Source: Candidatus Dormiibacterota bacterium | GTDB lineage: Bacteria; Chloroflexota; Dormibacteria; Dormibacterales; Dormibacteraceae | DNA length: 34,119 bases | Assembly: GCA_003151935.1 (NCBI GenBank) | Contig: PLYZ01000046.1 | Coordinates: forward strand, 1 to 34,119 | Direction: 5' to 3' | In this document: piece after piece, positions 14,074-22,557 of the stretch | Numbering within the stretch: the stretch's first letter is position 1 | Layout of the letters: the number at the start of each line of letters is the position of its first letter | Made by a program: the position numbers and the translations under genes | Notes under the pieces: model-generated | What the model was told of the DNA's origin: nothing | Database searches by the model: none | Seen by the model: only the letters and a program-made list of their open reading frames with translations

Positions 14074-14769
14074 GTGCGTAATCCGGATCCGGCCGCCGTC
14101 GGCGAGCCAGCGACCCGCCTCCTCCAGGTCCTGATCGTCCAGGATCATCCGCTGCTGGCTTCAGCCCTCGCCAGGGTCCTCGAAGGCCAGCCCGACATGG
14201 CCGTGTCAGGCGTGTCCGGCTCGGGAGCCGCAGCCATGGAATCGGTGGCACAGAACAGGCCTGACGTCGTGCTGATGGACTTCCGGCTCCCCGACGTCAC
14301 CGGGCCGGCGGCGGCGCGCACCATCAAAAACGCGCACGCGGACGCGGCGATCGTCTTCCACAGCGCCGACGACTCGGAGACGGCGCTCCTGGACGCGATC
14401 GACGCCGGCGCCACGGCCTACCTGACAAAGGAAGCGACAGCGGACCAGATCATCGAAGCCGTTCGCAGAGCGTCGCAGGGTGAGGTGCTGATTCCCGTGG
14501 AGCTCTTCGCTCGGGCGATCGCGCGTCAGCGGGCGGTCGTGATCCAGAAGCGGGAGCGGGAGCAGCTCCTCGCCGAGTTCACGCCACGCGAGCTGGACAT
14601 ACTTCACCTGCTTGCCGAGGGACTCGATACGACATCGATGTCCCGGCGGCTCGGAATCGCCCCGCACACGGTCGAGTGGCACGTCCGCCACGTGATCGAA
14701 AAGCTCCAGGTTCACTCCAAGCTTCAAGCGGTCATCGCGGCGGCGCGCAAGGGCCTCATCGAGCTCTAA
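14074..14769 (+). CDS. NarL/FixJ-type response regulator
   Basis: 231 residues from GTG. The receiver domain (about 17-135) contains LIVQDHPLL (acidic pocket with one Gln in place of the usual Asp), the phospho-acceptor Asp in VVLMDFRLPD (about residue 69), HSADDS (Ser/Thr switch region) and AYLTKEAT (conserved Lys). A linker helix rich in Arg and Glu leads to a LuxR-type HTH (FTPRELDILHLLAEGLDTTS, then IAPHTVEWHVRHVIEKLQVHSK) near 170-231. It should be a DNA-binding regulator activated by phosphorylation. No cognate kinase is adjacent; the kinases at 24.7 and 26.2 kb are candidates. It may be the factor that binds the shared upstream element of this island, which is inference. Confidence 0.9.
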   Translation: MRNPDPAAVGEPATRLLQVLIVQDHPLLASALARVLEGQPDMAVSGVSGSGAAAMESVAQNRPDVVLMDFRLPDVTGPAAARTIKNAHADAAIVFHSADDSETALLDAIDAGATAYLTKEATADQIIEAVRRASQGEVLIPVELFARAIARQRAVVIQKREREQLLAEFTPRELDILHLLAEGLDTTSMSRRLGIAPHTVEWHVRHVIEKLQVHSKLQAVIAAARKGLIEL

Positions 14770-14784
14770 ACGGGTCCCGTTCGG

Positions 14785-14858
14785 CCATCCCCTTGTAGGG
14801 GTGTGCGGCCGTGCTGAAGCAGTGCGACAAAGAAGGCCCATCGCGTTAACAACACACG
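14785..14858 (+). promoter_or_regulatory. Shared 74-bp upstream element, copy A
   Basis: It ends at the GTG of the lipoprotein gene. It starts with the inverted repeat CCATCCCC...GGGGTG, has CAGTGCGAC at element positions 36-44 and CGTTAACAA at 60-68. By eye count 44 of 74 positions match copy B without gaps. GCGACA and TAACAA are spaced 17 bp like -35 and -10 boxes, which would make transcription start at or next to the start codon. Confidence 0.5.
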
Positions 14859-15329
14859 GTGACCCAACCGATCACCTCTCTCCGAGGCGCGCGTCAGCTG
14901 CTTCCGCTGATCGGAATCCTCGTCATCGCCGCGTGCGATGCGGGAGGCACTGCAACGGCTTCGCCCTCGCCCTCGCCGCAGATCGGCTTCGACATGGTGC
15001 CCCAGAACGGCAGCCACGTGGCCGGCGCCGGCCAGGTCGAAAAGGGCACCGGCTCCTTCATCGTTACGATCAGGCTGACCGGCCTGCCACCAGGCTCGAG
15101 CCACGTCTCTCACGTGCATGCCGGAACCTGCGCCGCACCCGGCGGCATCGCCTTTGCCCTGCAAGAGGTGATTGCCGACTCATCGGGAGCGGCCACCACG
15201 ACGAGCACCGTGTTGACCACCTACTCGGTCCCCACCTCGGGCTGGTACGTCAACGTCCACCACGGACCCGACTTCACCGAATCCGAATCTGCCCCAAGCG
15301 CCTCGTGTGGAGATCTGCCGGCAACGTAG
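14859..15329 (+). CDS. CHRD-like lipoprotein
   Basis: 156 residues with a lipoprotein signal: hydrophobic LLPLIGILVIAAC, where Cys (about residue 26) would be lipidated. A Thr/Ala/Ser/Pro linker follows, then a beta-rich domain with GTGSFIVTIRLTGLPPGSSH, VSHVHAGTCAAPGG and GWYVNVHHGPDF. The HVHAGTC and NVHHGP motifs are typical of CHRD-type domains and, distantly, Cu/Zn superoxide dismutase-like beta-sandwiches; His residues could bind metal. Function unknown; location outside the membrane. It starts with GTG, has no ribosome site and directly abuts the shared upstream element. It sits between the response regulator and the chemoreceptor operon in the same direction, so an accessory sensor role is possible (inference). 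Confidence 0.76.
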   Translation: MTQPITSLRGARQLLPLIGILVIAACDAGGTATASPSPSPQIGFDMVPQNGSHVAGAGQVEKGTGSFIVTIRLTGLPPGSSHVSHVHAGTCAAPGGIAFALQEVIADSSGAATTTSTVLTTYSVPTSGWYVNVHHGPDFTESESAPSASCGDLPAT

Positions 15330-15363
15330 ATCAGAGACCGTTTCGCCGCTGCGCGCTCCAAAG

Positions 15364-15437
15364 CCATCCTCTTAGAGGGGTGGCGCGCAATGCTCACCCA
15401 TGGCGACAAAAGAAGCCGTCCGGCGTACTAAAGGAGC
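15364..15437 (+). promoter_or_regulatory. Shared 74-bp upstream element, copy B
   Basis: It ends at the ATG of the first chemoreceptor. Left part: CCATCCTC-TTA-GAGGGGTGG, an inverted repeat. Middle: CATGGCGACA. Right: CGTACTAA, six bases before ATG. It matches copy A at about 44 and copy C at about 45 of 74 ungapped positions. GCGACA-17-TACTAA reads as a sigma-A-type promoter with start at the ATG. AAGGAG is one base from the ATG, too close for a normal ribosome site. Confidence 0.5.
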
Positions 15438-17393
15438 ATGCAGCTGAGGAGGGGGCCGCCGGGAGCCCGATTGCCGGTCGCCCACGTGCCGGCGCTTCGC
15501 CTGGTGAAACCCCCGGCGTCGCGCCTTCGCGCGCCCACGGGTTGGAGGGCCTGGACGCCTTTCAACAACTACACGCTGCGCGTCGTGGCGGGGATCATGC
15601 TGGTGTCGATTCCGCTGTCTATCATCCTCGGATTCGTGATCTCCAACTGGAGCTCGCAGACGAGCATCGACCAGACCAAGGCTCGCGCGGAAGCGACCGC
15701 GGAGAGCGCCTCCGTCCGGATCGAAGACTGGGTGTCTGAGCGCCAGGCCGAGCTCCGCACCCTCGCCCAGGACCAGGTCGGCAACCTTTCGTCACCTGGC
15801 CTCCAATCGCGCCTGGTTGCCGCGGTCGCATCGCATCCGGAGCTCGAAGCCATCCAGATCTTCGATGCGAAGGCAAACATGGTCGCGTCATCGCAGCAGG
15901 GCATCGTGATCTCGCCCACGCCGACGGGGGCCACCTTCGCCAACAGCCTCAGCGTCGAGACGCTTGGGCCAATCGGGATTGGCGGCAACGGAATCGACTG
16001 GCTCATGACCGCACCGATCCTCGGTCCGGACGAGCTTCCACAAGGCATGGTGGCCGCCGACCTGCGCGTGACGTCGCTCTCGAGGCTGTTGAATCCCTAC
16101 GGCCCGGACGCCGTTACGAGCCAGGACCAGGAAACTCACATCGTCAACGCCGATCACCTTCTCGTCTACAGCTCGGACTGGGGCGTGCTCCCCGACGATG
16201 ACGCCGCACTGGCAAAGGGATCGCTGAAAACTCGAGCCGAGGCCGCCGTCTACGACCACGCGATCGCAGTCGGCGCCGGCGCAGCTCAGATAGTCGACTA
16301 TCGCAACCACCAGGTCCTGGCCGGCTACGAACCTATTCCAACCCTTGGCTGGGTCATTGTCGCCTCGATCGAAACGTCGAGCGCGCTGGCGCCGGTGCAG
16401 CAGCAGGAGCTCCGGACGTCGCTGCTCCAGGGCTTGAGCACGCTGGTGCTCATCGCATTCGCCATCATCCTGGCCGTCTTGACGACTCGACCGATCGTCG
16501 CCCTCTCTCGTGCCGCGGCGAGGGTCGAGGCGGGAGATCTGTCCGCCCGCGTCAACCTGTCCGGTGGCGCGGAGGTCCGCCGACTGGGGGACACGTTCAA
16601 CGCCATGATCGAGCGCCTCAGCGCGGTCCTGCTGCGGCTCCGGGGCGAGGTCACCGAGTCCGCCACCAAGCTCTCGGCAGCCGCCGAACAGCTCGCCTCA
16701 GCGACCCTCGAGCAGACGACGGCAGCCACCGCAACGTCGGCGAGCATGGAAGAGGTGGCGCGTACCTCGACTTCGATCGCCGACACCGTTGACCGGGTCG
16801 CCATCCAGGCCGGTGAGGCGCAGACCAACCTCGAGCTCGCGCAAACCGATCTCAAAGCCTCGGGCGATCGGACCCTCGCGCTGGCCGGCCGCGTCAACGA
16901 GATCGAAGGCATCCTCGAGCTCATCAATGACATTGCCGACCAGACCAACCTGCTCGCCCTCAACGCCGCGATCGAGGCGGCGCGCGCCGGCGACGCGGGT
17001 CGCGGTTTCGCCGTGGTCGCCGATGAGGTGCGCAGGCTGGCCGAGCGGTCGAAGGCGGCCGCCGCACAGATCGCGAAGCTCGTGGAAGGTGCTCAGGCGC
17101 AGAGCGGCGAGACCGTCATGGCGCTGGAGAAGGGTGTCAAACAGATGGAGCGCGGCCTGAAGATGATGCAGGCGATGACCGAGGTCAGCGGCCAGGTGCA
17201 GGTCGCGAGCCAGCAGCAGCGCTCGTCCACCGAGCAGGTCGTGCTCGCCATCGAGCACATCGCCGAGGGCAGCCGGTCGGTGGCCGTCACGGCCCAGGAG
17301 ATCGCCTCGGCCGCGGCACGGCAGGGTGCTCTGGCCGCCGACCTCGCAGGCTCGGGCTGGGAAAGCCTGACCGAGGACGACGGTGGAGCTTAA
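15438..17393 (+). CDS. Methyl-accepting chemotaxis protein with extracytoplasmic sensor
   Basis: 651 residues. A Pro/Arg-rich cytoplasmic N-terminus (1-45) precedes TM1 (about 47-70). An extracytoplasmic domain of about 255 residues, dCache-like in length and pattern (ending [16 protein letters not shown]), is followed by TM2 (about 329-350) and HAMP (about 351-400, [22 protein letters not shown]). The signalling coiled coil has the hairpin tip [25 protein letters not shown] at about 494-518 and [22 protein letters not shown] after it. It should bind a ligand outside the cell and control CheA through CheW. It is first in the chemosensory operon, begins at the shared element and overlaps the next receptor by 11 bp. 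An alternative TTG start near 15470 has GGGAG in front of it. Confidence 0.95.
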   Translation: MQLRRGPPGARLPVAHVPALRLVKPPASRLRAPTGWRAWTPFNNYTLRVVAGIMLVSIPLSIILGFVISNWSSQTSIDQTKARAEATAESASVRIEDWVSERQAELRTLAQDQVGNLSSPGLQSRLVAAVASHPELEAIQIFDAKANMVASSQQGIVISPTPTGATFANSLSVETLGPIGIGGNGIDWLMTAPILGPDELPQGMVAADLRVTSLSRLLNPYGPDAVTSQDQETHIVNADHLLVYSSDWGVLPDDDAALAKGSLKTRAEAAVYDHAIAVGAGAAQIVDYRNHQVLAGYEPIPTLGWVIVASIETSSALAPVQQQELRTSLLQGLSTLVLIAFAIILAVLTTRPIVALSRAAARVEAGDLSARVNLSGGAEVRRLGDTFNAMIERLSAVLLRLRGEVTESATKLSAAAEQLASATLEQTTAATATSASMEEVARTSTSIADTVDRVAIQAGEAQTNLELAQTDLKASGDRTLALAGRVNEIEGILELINDIADQTNLLALNAAIEAARAGDAGRGFAVVADEVRRLAERSKAAAAQIAKLVEGAQAQSGETVMALEKGVKQMERGLKMMQAMTEVSGQVQVASQQQRSSTEQVVLAIEHIAEGSRSVAVTAQEIASAAARQGALAADLAGSGWESLTEDDGGA

Positions 17394-18579
17394 GAAGCCG
17401 GGCCTTGTGCCGGTGGTCGTGAGCGCGCCCACCAACGTACGCGTGTTGAGAATCGCCGCCACTGATCCGGACGCTCCGCTCGGCGCCCTGCCCTACGAGA
17501 AGGTCTGGAACAGCTTCTTCGCGAGGATGCTGGTCAGCCTGCTGGCGGTCGCGCTGCCGTTCTTCATCATCGCCGGGCTGGTTCCCAACCTTCTCGCACG
17601 GTGGGGAGTCGGACCCGAGATCGTCGCCACCACCCTCCTGATCGGCATCACCGGGGTGGCCGCTCGTTTGATGATCCGCCCAGTGGTCGCGCTTTCGCGG
17701 GCCGCCGCCCAGGCCGAGTCAGGCGACTTCTCAGCGCGGGTCGTACCGGGCGGCAGCACGGAGATGCGGTTGCTGGGTCAAACGTTCAACGCCATGCTCG
17801 ACCGGCTCGCCGGCATGCGGTTCGGTCTCCGAACCGAGGTTGCCGAATCTGCCGCCAATCTTGCCGGAGTGGCGGAGCAGCTGGCCGCCGCCACCCTGGA
17901 GCAAACCAACGCAGCAAGTGAGACCTCGGCGAACATGGAGGAACTGGCGCGCAGCAGCGTCTCAATCGCTACGACGGCGGCCGCGGCCAGCAGCCAAGCG
18001 GACGACGTCCGAGCCCGGATCGTGGTGGCGCAGACGGAGCTGCAAGCCTCAGGTCAACGCGCGATGGCGATGGCGCGACAGGCGGGTGAGGTTGAGGGCA
18101 TCCTCGAGCTGATCAACGACATCGCCGACGAGACCAACCTGTTGGCGCTGAATGCAGCGATCGAAGCCGCTCGAGCCGGCGAGACAGGGCGTGGCTTCGC
18201 TGTCGTAGCGGACGAGGTGCGGCGCCTCGCCGAGCGCTCGAAGGCCGCTGCAGCGAAAATGGTCACGCTCGTTGGAGGGGCGCAAGGACAGAGCCGGGCG
18301 AGGGCTGCGGCGATCGAAGGTTGGACTCGCCAGATGGACGTCTGGGTGGCGATGATGAGGACGATGGCTGAAGCCAGCGGCCAGGTCCAGCTGGCCACCG
18401 AGCAGCAGCGTTCGGCGGTCGATCAGGCAGTGGTCGCCATCGAGCACATCGCCGTCAGCAGCCGGTCGGTGGCCGCAACCGCGCAATCGATTGCGCTCGC
18501 CGCCGCCCGCCAGGGCAACATTGCGGCCGAGCTCGCGGGCTCCACGAGCGAGATCGGGGAGGCGGTCGGTGGTGAATAG
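17383..18579 (+). CDS. Short chemoreceptor without an extracytoplasmic domain
   Basis: 398 residues. An N-terminal cytoplasmic segment with [14 protein letters not shown] precedes two closely spaced membrane helices (about 49-71 and 79-97) with only a few residues between them. Then come HAMP (about 99-145, [22 protein letters not shown]) and a signalling domain with [20 protein letters not shown] and [21 protein letters not shown]. The HAMP and signalling parts are very close to those of the preceding receptor, pointing to duplication with loss of the sensor. It may sense membrane or cytoplasmic state, or act as a spacer in mixed arrays (inference). GTG start with GAGGA upstream, overlapping the first receptor; its stop overlaps the start of the third-receptor remnant. 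Confidence 0.93.
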   Translation: MELKKPGLVPVVVSAPTNVRVLRIAATDPDAPLGALPYEKVWNSFFARMLVSLLAVALPFFIIAGLVPNLLARWGVGPEIVATTLLIGITGVAARLMIRPVVALSRAAAQAESGDFSARVVPGGSTEMRLLGQTFNAMLDRLAGMRFGLRTEVAESAANLAGVAEQLAAATLEQTNAASETSANMEELARSSVSIATTAAAASSQADDVRARIVVAQTELQASGQRAMAMARQAGEVEGILELINDIADETNLLALNAAIEAARAGETGRGFAVVADEVRRLAERSKAAAAKMVTLVGGAQGQSRARAAAIEGWTRQMDVWVAMMRTMAEASGQVQLATEQQRSAVDQAVVAIEHIAVSSRSVAATAQSIALAAARQGNIAAELAGSTSEIGEAVGGE

Positions 18580-18825
18580 ACTGCCACCCGAAATCCGCAT
18601 CCCTTCTCAAGCGACCAACCTTCGCGTGTTGAAGCTCCCGGTTGCCGATCCGCGACCGGTTCGAGACGCCCTCCCGAGTCACAACCCTTGGGACAGCTTC
18701 TTCACCTGGATGCGGCCGCGGTGGCGACCGCCTCGAAGGAGCTCGCCGCAGCGGCGGGCGCCAGGATCGCGCTCTTCCAACAGAAAGACGTGCAGAAGGA
18801 CGTGCAAAAAGACGTGAGCGTATGA
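18569..18825 (+). pseudogene. Remnant of a third chemoreceptor (both ends kept, middle lost)
   Basis: A GTG at 18569 (GGGGAGG six bases upstream) opens a frame coding ATNLRVLKLPVADP and then NPWDSFFTWM. This corresponds to the N-terminus of the second receptor ([22 protein letters not shown]) up to the first membrane helix. At about 18700-18712 this character stops. A different frame then encodes DAAAVATASKELAAAAGARI ending QKDVQKDVQKDVSV and TGA at 18823. This resembles the final helix of chemoreceptors and overlaps the cheW start (atga), as an intact gene would. All of TM, HAMP and signalling domain are gone, so an internal deletion with frameshift is the simplest reading. The out-of-frame continuation ends at 18817 in a basic tail. 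Confidence 0.6.
18784..18819 (+). repeat. Three 12-bp tandem repeats
   Basis: Three near-identical 12-bp units based on AARGACGTGCAR (18784-18795, 18796-18807, 18808-18819) encode Lys-Asp-Val-Gln repeats at the end of the receptor remnant, directly before cheW. The last unit diverges in its final bases. Confidence 0.7.
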
Positions 18826-19232
18826 CCCGAGTGCTCGTCATTGCCGCCAACTCGGCTTACTTCGCCGTTCCCATGGGAAGCGTGCACCAGGTGCTGCGGC
18901 ACCCCTTGGTGACCCGCGTTCCCCTCTCACCCGCCGGCCTCATCGGTGTCGTCAACGTTCGCGGAGAGATCGTCCCCCTGCTAGACACGGCGGTGTTGAC
19001 CGGAACCGGCAAGCTCAGCGAACCGCCCTTCGCCGTGCTGGTGCGCAGTGGAGAGGACATGGTGGCCTTGAGTGCCGATGAGCTGCCGATCGCCGCCGAC
19101 TTCGAGGAGCCGGTCGGCGCAGGCGCACAACCCGGCGAGGTCGCCATCTACAGCAACGGCGGACGCCTGGTGGTGCTCGTCGACGTGGAGGAGCTGGTGA
19201 AAAACCGGCTGGACCTGAAACGGGCGAGCTAG
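18822..19232 (+). CDS. cheW: Chemotaxis coupling protein CheW
   Basis: 136 residues, slightly short for CheW. It begins VLVIAANSAYFAVPMGSVHQVLR (first beta-barrel) and has VTRVPLSPAGLIGVVNVRGEIVPLLDTAVL, where GVVNVRGEIVPLLD is the CheW signature; VVLVDVEELV closes the fold. It should bridge receptors to CheA in the array. The ATG overlaps the stop of the receptor remnant (atga), so the remnant still serves translational coupling. The longer open frame upstream (from 18642) reads the remnant out of frame and is not coding. The 3' end overlaps the presumed first codons of CheA. Confidence 0.93.
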   Translation: MTRVLVIAANSAYFAVPMGSVHQVLRHPLVTRVPLSPAGLIGVVNVRGEIVPLLDTAVLTGTGKLSEPPFAVLVRSGEDMVALSADELPIAADFEEPVGAGAQPGEVAIYSNGGRLVVLVDVEELVKNRLDLKRAS

Positions 19233-21433
19233 AGGACGAGTTCCGGCCGCTATTTGTCGAGGAGGCCAAGGGCCACCTCGAGCGGATTGCTTCGGGCCTG
19301 ATGGCGCTCGAAGCGGCACCCGACGATCAGGCCGCGATCGATGGGATCTTGCGCGAAGCGCACACCATGAAAGGAGCGGCCGGCATGGTCGGGATGATGC
19401 GGGTGAGCCGGCTCGCCCATCGACTCGAAGACCTCCTGGTCGAGCTCCGTTCGGGGACGCGGCGCTCGACTCCGGAGCTCACGGATTCGATGCTGATGGT
19501 CGTCGACGGTTTGGGCCGGCTCATCGCCAACCCGTCCAGCGGAGAACAGGACGCGAGCGACGAGGCGGCGATGGAACGTCTTCTGCCGACGCCGGCGGTT
19601 GCGGCGGCCGCCCCCCCTCCCGGCCTGTCCCCGGCGACGGTTGCGGTTGCGGTCTCCAACCCCCCGCCTGACCTTCTATCGCCATCGCCGGTTGCAATCT
19701 CCAACTCCCCACCCGGCGGTGCCCTGCGGGCAGCGCCGACCTCCCCACAGGGTGGGGAGGCCAGCAAGAAGGTGGAGGCTTCCACTCTCGAGGTGCCTGT
19801 GGCGCGAATCGACGAGCTCAACCGGCTGGTCGGAGAAGTCTCAGCCGCACAATTGAGAGTCGGACACGTGTTCGGAACCGAGCTGCACATGGACCCCGAT
19901 GCCAACACCGAGTACCGCGAGCTGACCAAGGTCATCAACCAGCTCCAGGAGGTCACCGAGCGAACCCGGATGGTGCCGGTCGGAACGCTCGGCGCGATCC
20001 TGCACCGAACGGTCCGGGACACCGCGCGCACCCTGGGCAAGAAGGTGCGCTGGGAGCTGATCGGCGAGGACATCGAGGTCGACCGAGGGGTGCTGGAGCA
20101 GCTCGTCTCACCTCTTCTCCACCTGGTCCGCAATTCGATCGGGCATGGCATCGAAACTCCCGAGGAGAGGCTGGCGGCCGGCAAGCCCGAGGAGGCCGTG
20201 GTCCGGCTGCACGCGACACAGGTCGGGTCCAAGGTCGTGATCGCGATCAGCGATGACGGCGCCGGCATCAACGTGGCCGCCGTCCGAGCGGCGGCGCTCA
20301 AGCGCGGCCTCCAGATCGACGGGCTCACGGAGGACGAGTCGCTGCACCTGATCTTCCACACCGGGGTCTCGACCGCGAAGACCCTCACCGAGACCTCGGG
20401 TCGAGGAGTCGGACTCGACGTCGTGCGCTCCGCCGTCGAAGCCATCCACGGCGAAGTGCAGATCGTCAACCACCCCGGTGCCGGGGCGGAGTTTCGGATC
20501 GTGGTGCCAATTACGCTGACTGTCGTCCCATGCCTCATCGTCTCGATCGCGGGCCAGTCGTTCGCCCTGCCTCTGCACCGGATCATCCGTATGCTGGAGG
20601 CGCAGAACGTCCAGGTCGTGAGCGGCAAGAGCCTCGCCGTCATCGATGGGCTGGCCGTTCCGGTTTCCGACCTCGCCTCGCTCCTGGGCCTACCGACCGT
20701 TGGTGCCGGACCCTGGGTTTTGCTCGGCACCGCGTCGAGCCCCCATGCATTCCAGGTCGAGACCGTGATGCAGAAACGCGACGTCGTCGTCCGCGGTTTG
20801 ACCGGCCGCCTGCGCGAACTGAAGGCGGTGAGTGGGGCCAGCATCGAACCGAACGGAAGCATCCTGCTGGTGCTTGACGTTTCGACCCTCATCGAACGCA
20901 GCCTCTCAACCGTTACCGCCGGATCCAACGCCGCCGACAAACCCGCCGGTCCGCCGCCACAGCTGTCGGTGGTGGTCGTGGACGACACCCTGATGGTGCG
21001 CGAACTCCAGCGCTCGATCCTCGAGCGTGGAGGCTATGCGGTGCGTACCGCGAGCGATGGAGCCGAGGCTTTTGCGATGCTGAGCGAAGTACCCGCGGAC
21101 CTGGTGGTGACCGACGTCGAGATGCCGAACCTGGACGGTCTGGACCTGATCACCAAGATGCGCTCACATCCGCGCCTGGCCAACGTTCCCGTGCTGATCG
21201 TGTCCACGCATGGGAGCGATGAGGATCGACAGCGCGGCCTCGACGCGGGTGCCGACGGCTACATCGTCAAGACGTCTTTTGACGAGGCTGGATTGCTAAG
21301 CGCGGTCTCGCGCCTGCTGGGCCGGACCCAAAGCGCCACGTCCCAAACGAGAAATGGGGCACGCGGCCCTGGATCCGCTCCAGGCTTGCCGGCCCCAACG
21401 GCCGAAACGGCCGCCACCGCGAGTCGCGCATGA
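19220..21433 (+). CDS. cheA: Hybrid chemotaxis histidine kinase CheA with C-terminal receiver
   Basis: No standard start codon exists in frame before ATG 19301, yet the frame upstream encodes ELEDEFRPLFVEEAKGHLER, the first helix of the HPt (P1) domain. The likely first codon is ACG at 19220, which would put the phospho-accepting His of REAHTMKGAAG at residue 48. A Pro/Ala-rich linker of about 60 residues, partly made by a repeat, replaces P2. Then come the dimerisation helices (VPVARIDELNRLVGE), ATPase (LLHLVRNSIGHGIETPEER, SDDGAGIN, GRGVGLDVV), CheW-like P5 and a receiver domain (VVVVDDTLMV, VVTDVEMPNLDG) near residues 580-700. It autophosphorylates and can pass phosphate to its own receiver. 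atga overlap with cheR. Confidence 0.93.
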   Translation, partial: TGELEDEFRPLFVEEAKGHLERIASGLMALEAAPDDQAAIDGILREAHTMKGAAGMVGMMRVSRLAHRLEDLLVELRSGTRRSTPELTDSMLMVVDGLGRLIANPSSGEQDASDEAAMERLLPTPAVAAAAPPPGLSPATVAVAVSNPPPDLLSPSPVAISNSPPGGALRAAPTSPQGGEASKKVEASTLEVPVARIDELNRLVGEVSAAQLRVGHVFGTELHMDPDANTEYRELTKVINQLQEVTERTRMVPVGTLGAILHRTVRDTARTLGKKVRWELIGEDIEVDRGVLEQLVSPLLHLVRNSIGHGIETPEERLAAGKPEEAVVRLHATQVGSKVVIAISDDGAGINVAAVRAAALKRGLQIDGLTEDESLHLIFHTGVSTAKTLTETSGRGVGLDVVRSAVEAIHGEVQIVNHPGAGAEFRIVVPITLTVVPCLIVSIAGQSFALPLHRIIRMLEAQNVQVVSGKSLAVIDGLAVPVSDLASLLGLPTVGAGPWVLLGTASSPHAFQVETVMQKRDVVVRGLTGRLRELKAVSGASIEPNGSILLVLDVSTLIERSLSTVTAGSNAADKPAGPPPQLSVVVVDDTLMVRELQRSILERGGYAVRTASDGAEAFAMLSEVPADLVVTDVEMPNLDGLDLITKMRSHPRLANVPVLIVSTHGSDEDRQRGLDAGADGYIVKTSFDEAGLLSAVSRLLGRTQSATSQTRNGARGPGSAPGLPAPTAETAATASRA
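19706..19761. repeat. Palindromic repeat inside the cheA linker
   Basis: It shows the same plan as 5900-5971: CCCCACCCGGCG, a variable hairpin loop, CGCCGACCTCCCC, then a perfect 9-bp inverted repeat CCTCCCCAC-AGG-GTGGGGAGG (19740-19760 region). It is translated in frame as NSPPGGALRAAPTSPQGGE. Insertion of a REP-like element into the flexible linker would be tolerated. Confidence 0.6.
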
Positions 21434-22557
21434 GTTCGCTCACCCATGCCTCGTCACTCCTGCGGTCACGCGCCGGCCTCAAAGCAGAGCCGGCGGCCCA
21501 GGCAAGGCTCGAGAGGTTACTTCAAGAGAGCGCGACCCTCGCGGGCATTCCTGTGGATGACTACGTGAGCATGGTGGACACGCAGCCTGCGGCCTTTGAC
21601 GATCTGCTGGACCGCGTCACCGTCCAGCACAGCGCCTTTTTCCGGGATCCTGCTCAGTTCGCAGCCCTCGACCATCTCGCTCGCCGAGCGGATCAGTCGC
21701 AGCACGTGGTCTGGAGCGCCGCGTGCGGCAACGGCCAGGAACCGTACAGCCTGGCGATGGCGCTCGATGAGACCGGCCGCGGCGACTGGCAGGTTGTGGC
21801 CACCGACGTCTCATTCCACGCGCTCGCTCGAGCCGAGAAGGCCCATTACACCGAGACCGAGGTCCAGGGTCTTTCCAACGAACGCCGGCATCGATATCTC
21901 ACGCCGAGCCAGGACGGATACGACGTCGTTCCGTCGATTCGACGTCGGGTGCGCATCGCCCATCACAATCTCGCGCTGGACGAAGCGACCTCGATCGTGC
22001 CTAAGCCGGCGATTGTTTTCTGCCGCAACGTCCTGATGTACTTCGGACGCGAAGAGTCAACGGCCTGCATTCAGCGCATCGCCTCCGCGATGGCTTCTGG
22101 CGGGCATCTCTTCCTCGGCCATTCGGATTCGCCAGGACCGATGACTCGATTCTTCGCAGAGGTCTGGGTGGCCGGCGTTCACTGCTACCAGCGGCTCGCG
22201 GCGGTGCCCGTCGCTTCAGTGGTTGGAAAGCAGTCGGCCGGCGCGCGGCCGCCTCGCGACCTGCCCGGCCTGCTCACCGAAGGAGATCGCGCGGCGGCAA
22301 GCGGCGACCTTCGAGCGGCCGTGCGCGCGTTCCGGCAGGCGACCTACCTCGATCCAAACGTCGCCATCGCCTACTTTCAGCTCGGGGCGGCGCTCGAGCT
22401 CGCGGGCGACGCACGCGAGGCGCGCCGCGCTTTTGGCGCGGCAGGTCTGGCAATGGTCAATGGAGACGGCTCAGAGGACATCTCCGGGCTCGGGGGCTAC
22501 ACGCGCCGCGACCTGGCCAGCGCCATCGCCTACAAGCTCACAGGCGCGGTCCGCTGA
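21430..22557 (+). CDS. cheR: CheR methyltransferase fused to a TPR segment
   Basis: 375 residues. The N-terminal helical CheR domain includes LLDRVTVQHSAFFRDPAQF, the conserved substrate-binding region. The SAM-binding core has VVWSAACGNGQEPYSLAM (about residues 93-110), ATDVSFHALARAEKAHYTE and IVFCRNVLMYFGRE (about 195-208), ending GGHLFLGHSDS. The C-terminus (about 280-345) has a TPR-type helical pair, AVRAFRQATYLDPNVAIAYF then LGAALELAGDAREARRAFGA. It should methylate Glu residues of the receptors; TPR fusions are common where CheR docks without a receptor pentapeptide. No CheB accompanies it here. It overlaps cheA (atga) and the REC-ParA gene (tgatg). Confidence 0.95.
   Translation: MSSLTHASSLLRSRAGLKAEPAAQARLERLLQESATLAGIPVDDYVSMVDTQPAAFDDLLDRVTVQHSAFFRDPAQFAALDHLARRADQSQHVVWSAACGNGQEPYSLAMALDETGRGDWQVVATDVSFHALARAEKAHYTETEVQGLSNERRHRYLTPSQDGYDVVPSIRRRVRIAHHNLALDEATSIVPKPAIVFCRNVLMYFGREESTACIQRIASAMASGGHLFLGHSDSPGPMTRFFAEVWVAGVHCYQRLAAVPVASVVGKQSAGARPPRDLPGLLTEGDRAAASGDLRAAVRAFRQATYLDPNVAIAYFQLGAALELAGDAREARRAFGAAGLAMVNGDGSEDISGLGGYTRRDLASAIAYKLTGAVR

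Noticed and set aside
14782-14840. Riboswitch (for example cyclic-di-GMP type) before the lipoprotein gene
   Set aside because: The two hairpins do not carry the conserved core of any riboswitch I know, and the promoter-like boxes place the element upstream of transcription.
18642-18821. N-terminal extension of CheW
   Set aside because: It reads the receptor remnant out of frame and is Arg/Gly-rich noise; the CheW fold starts at 18822 with an atga overlap.
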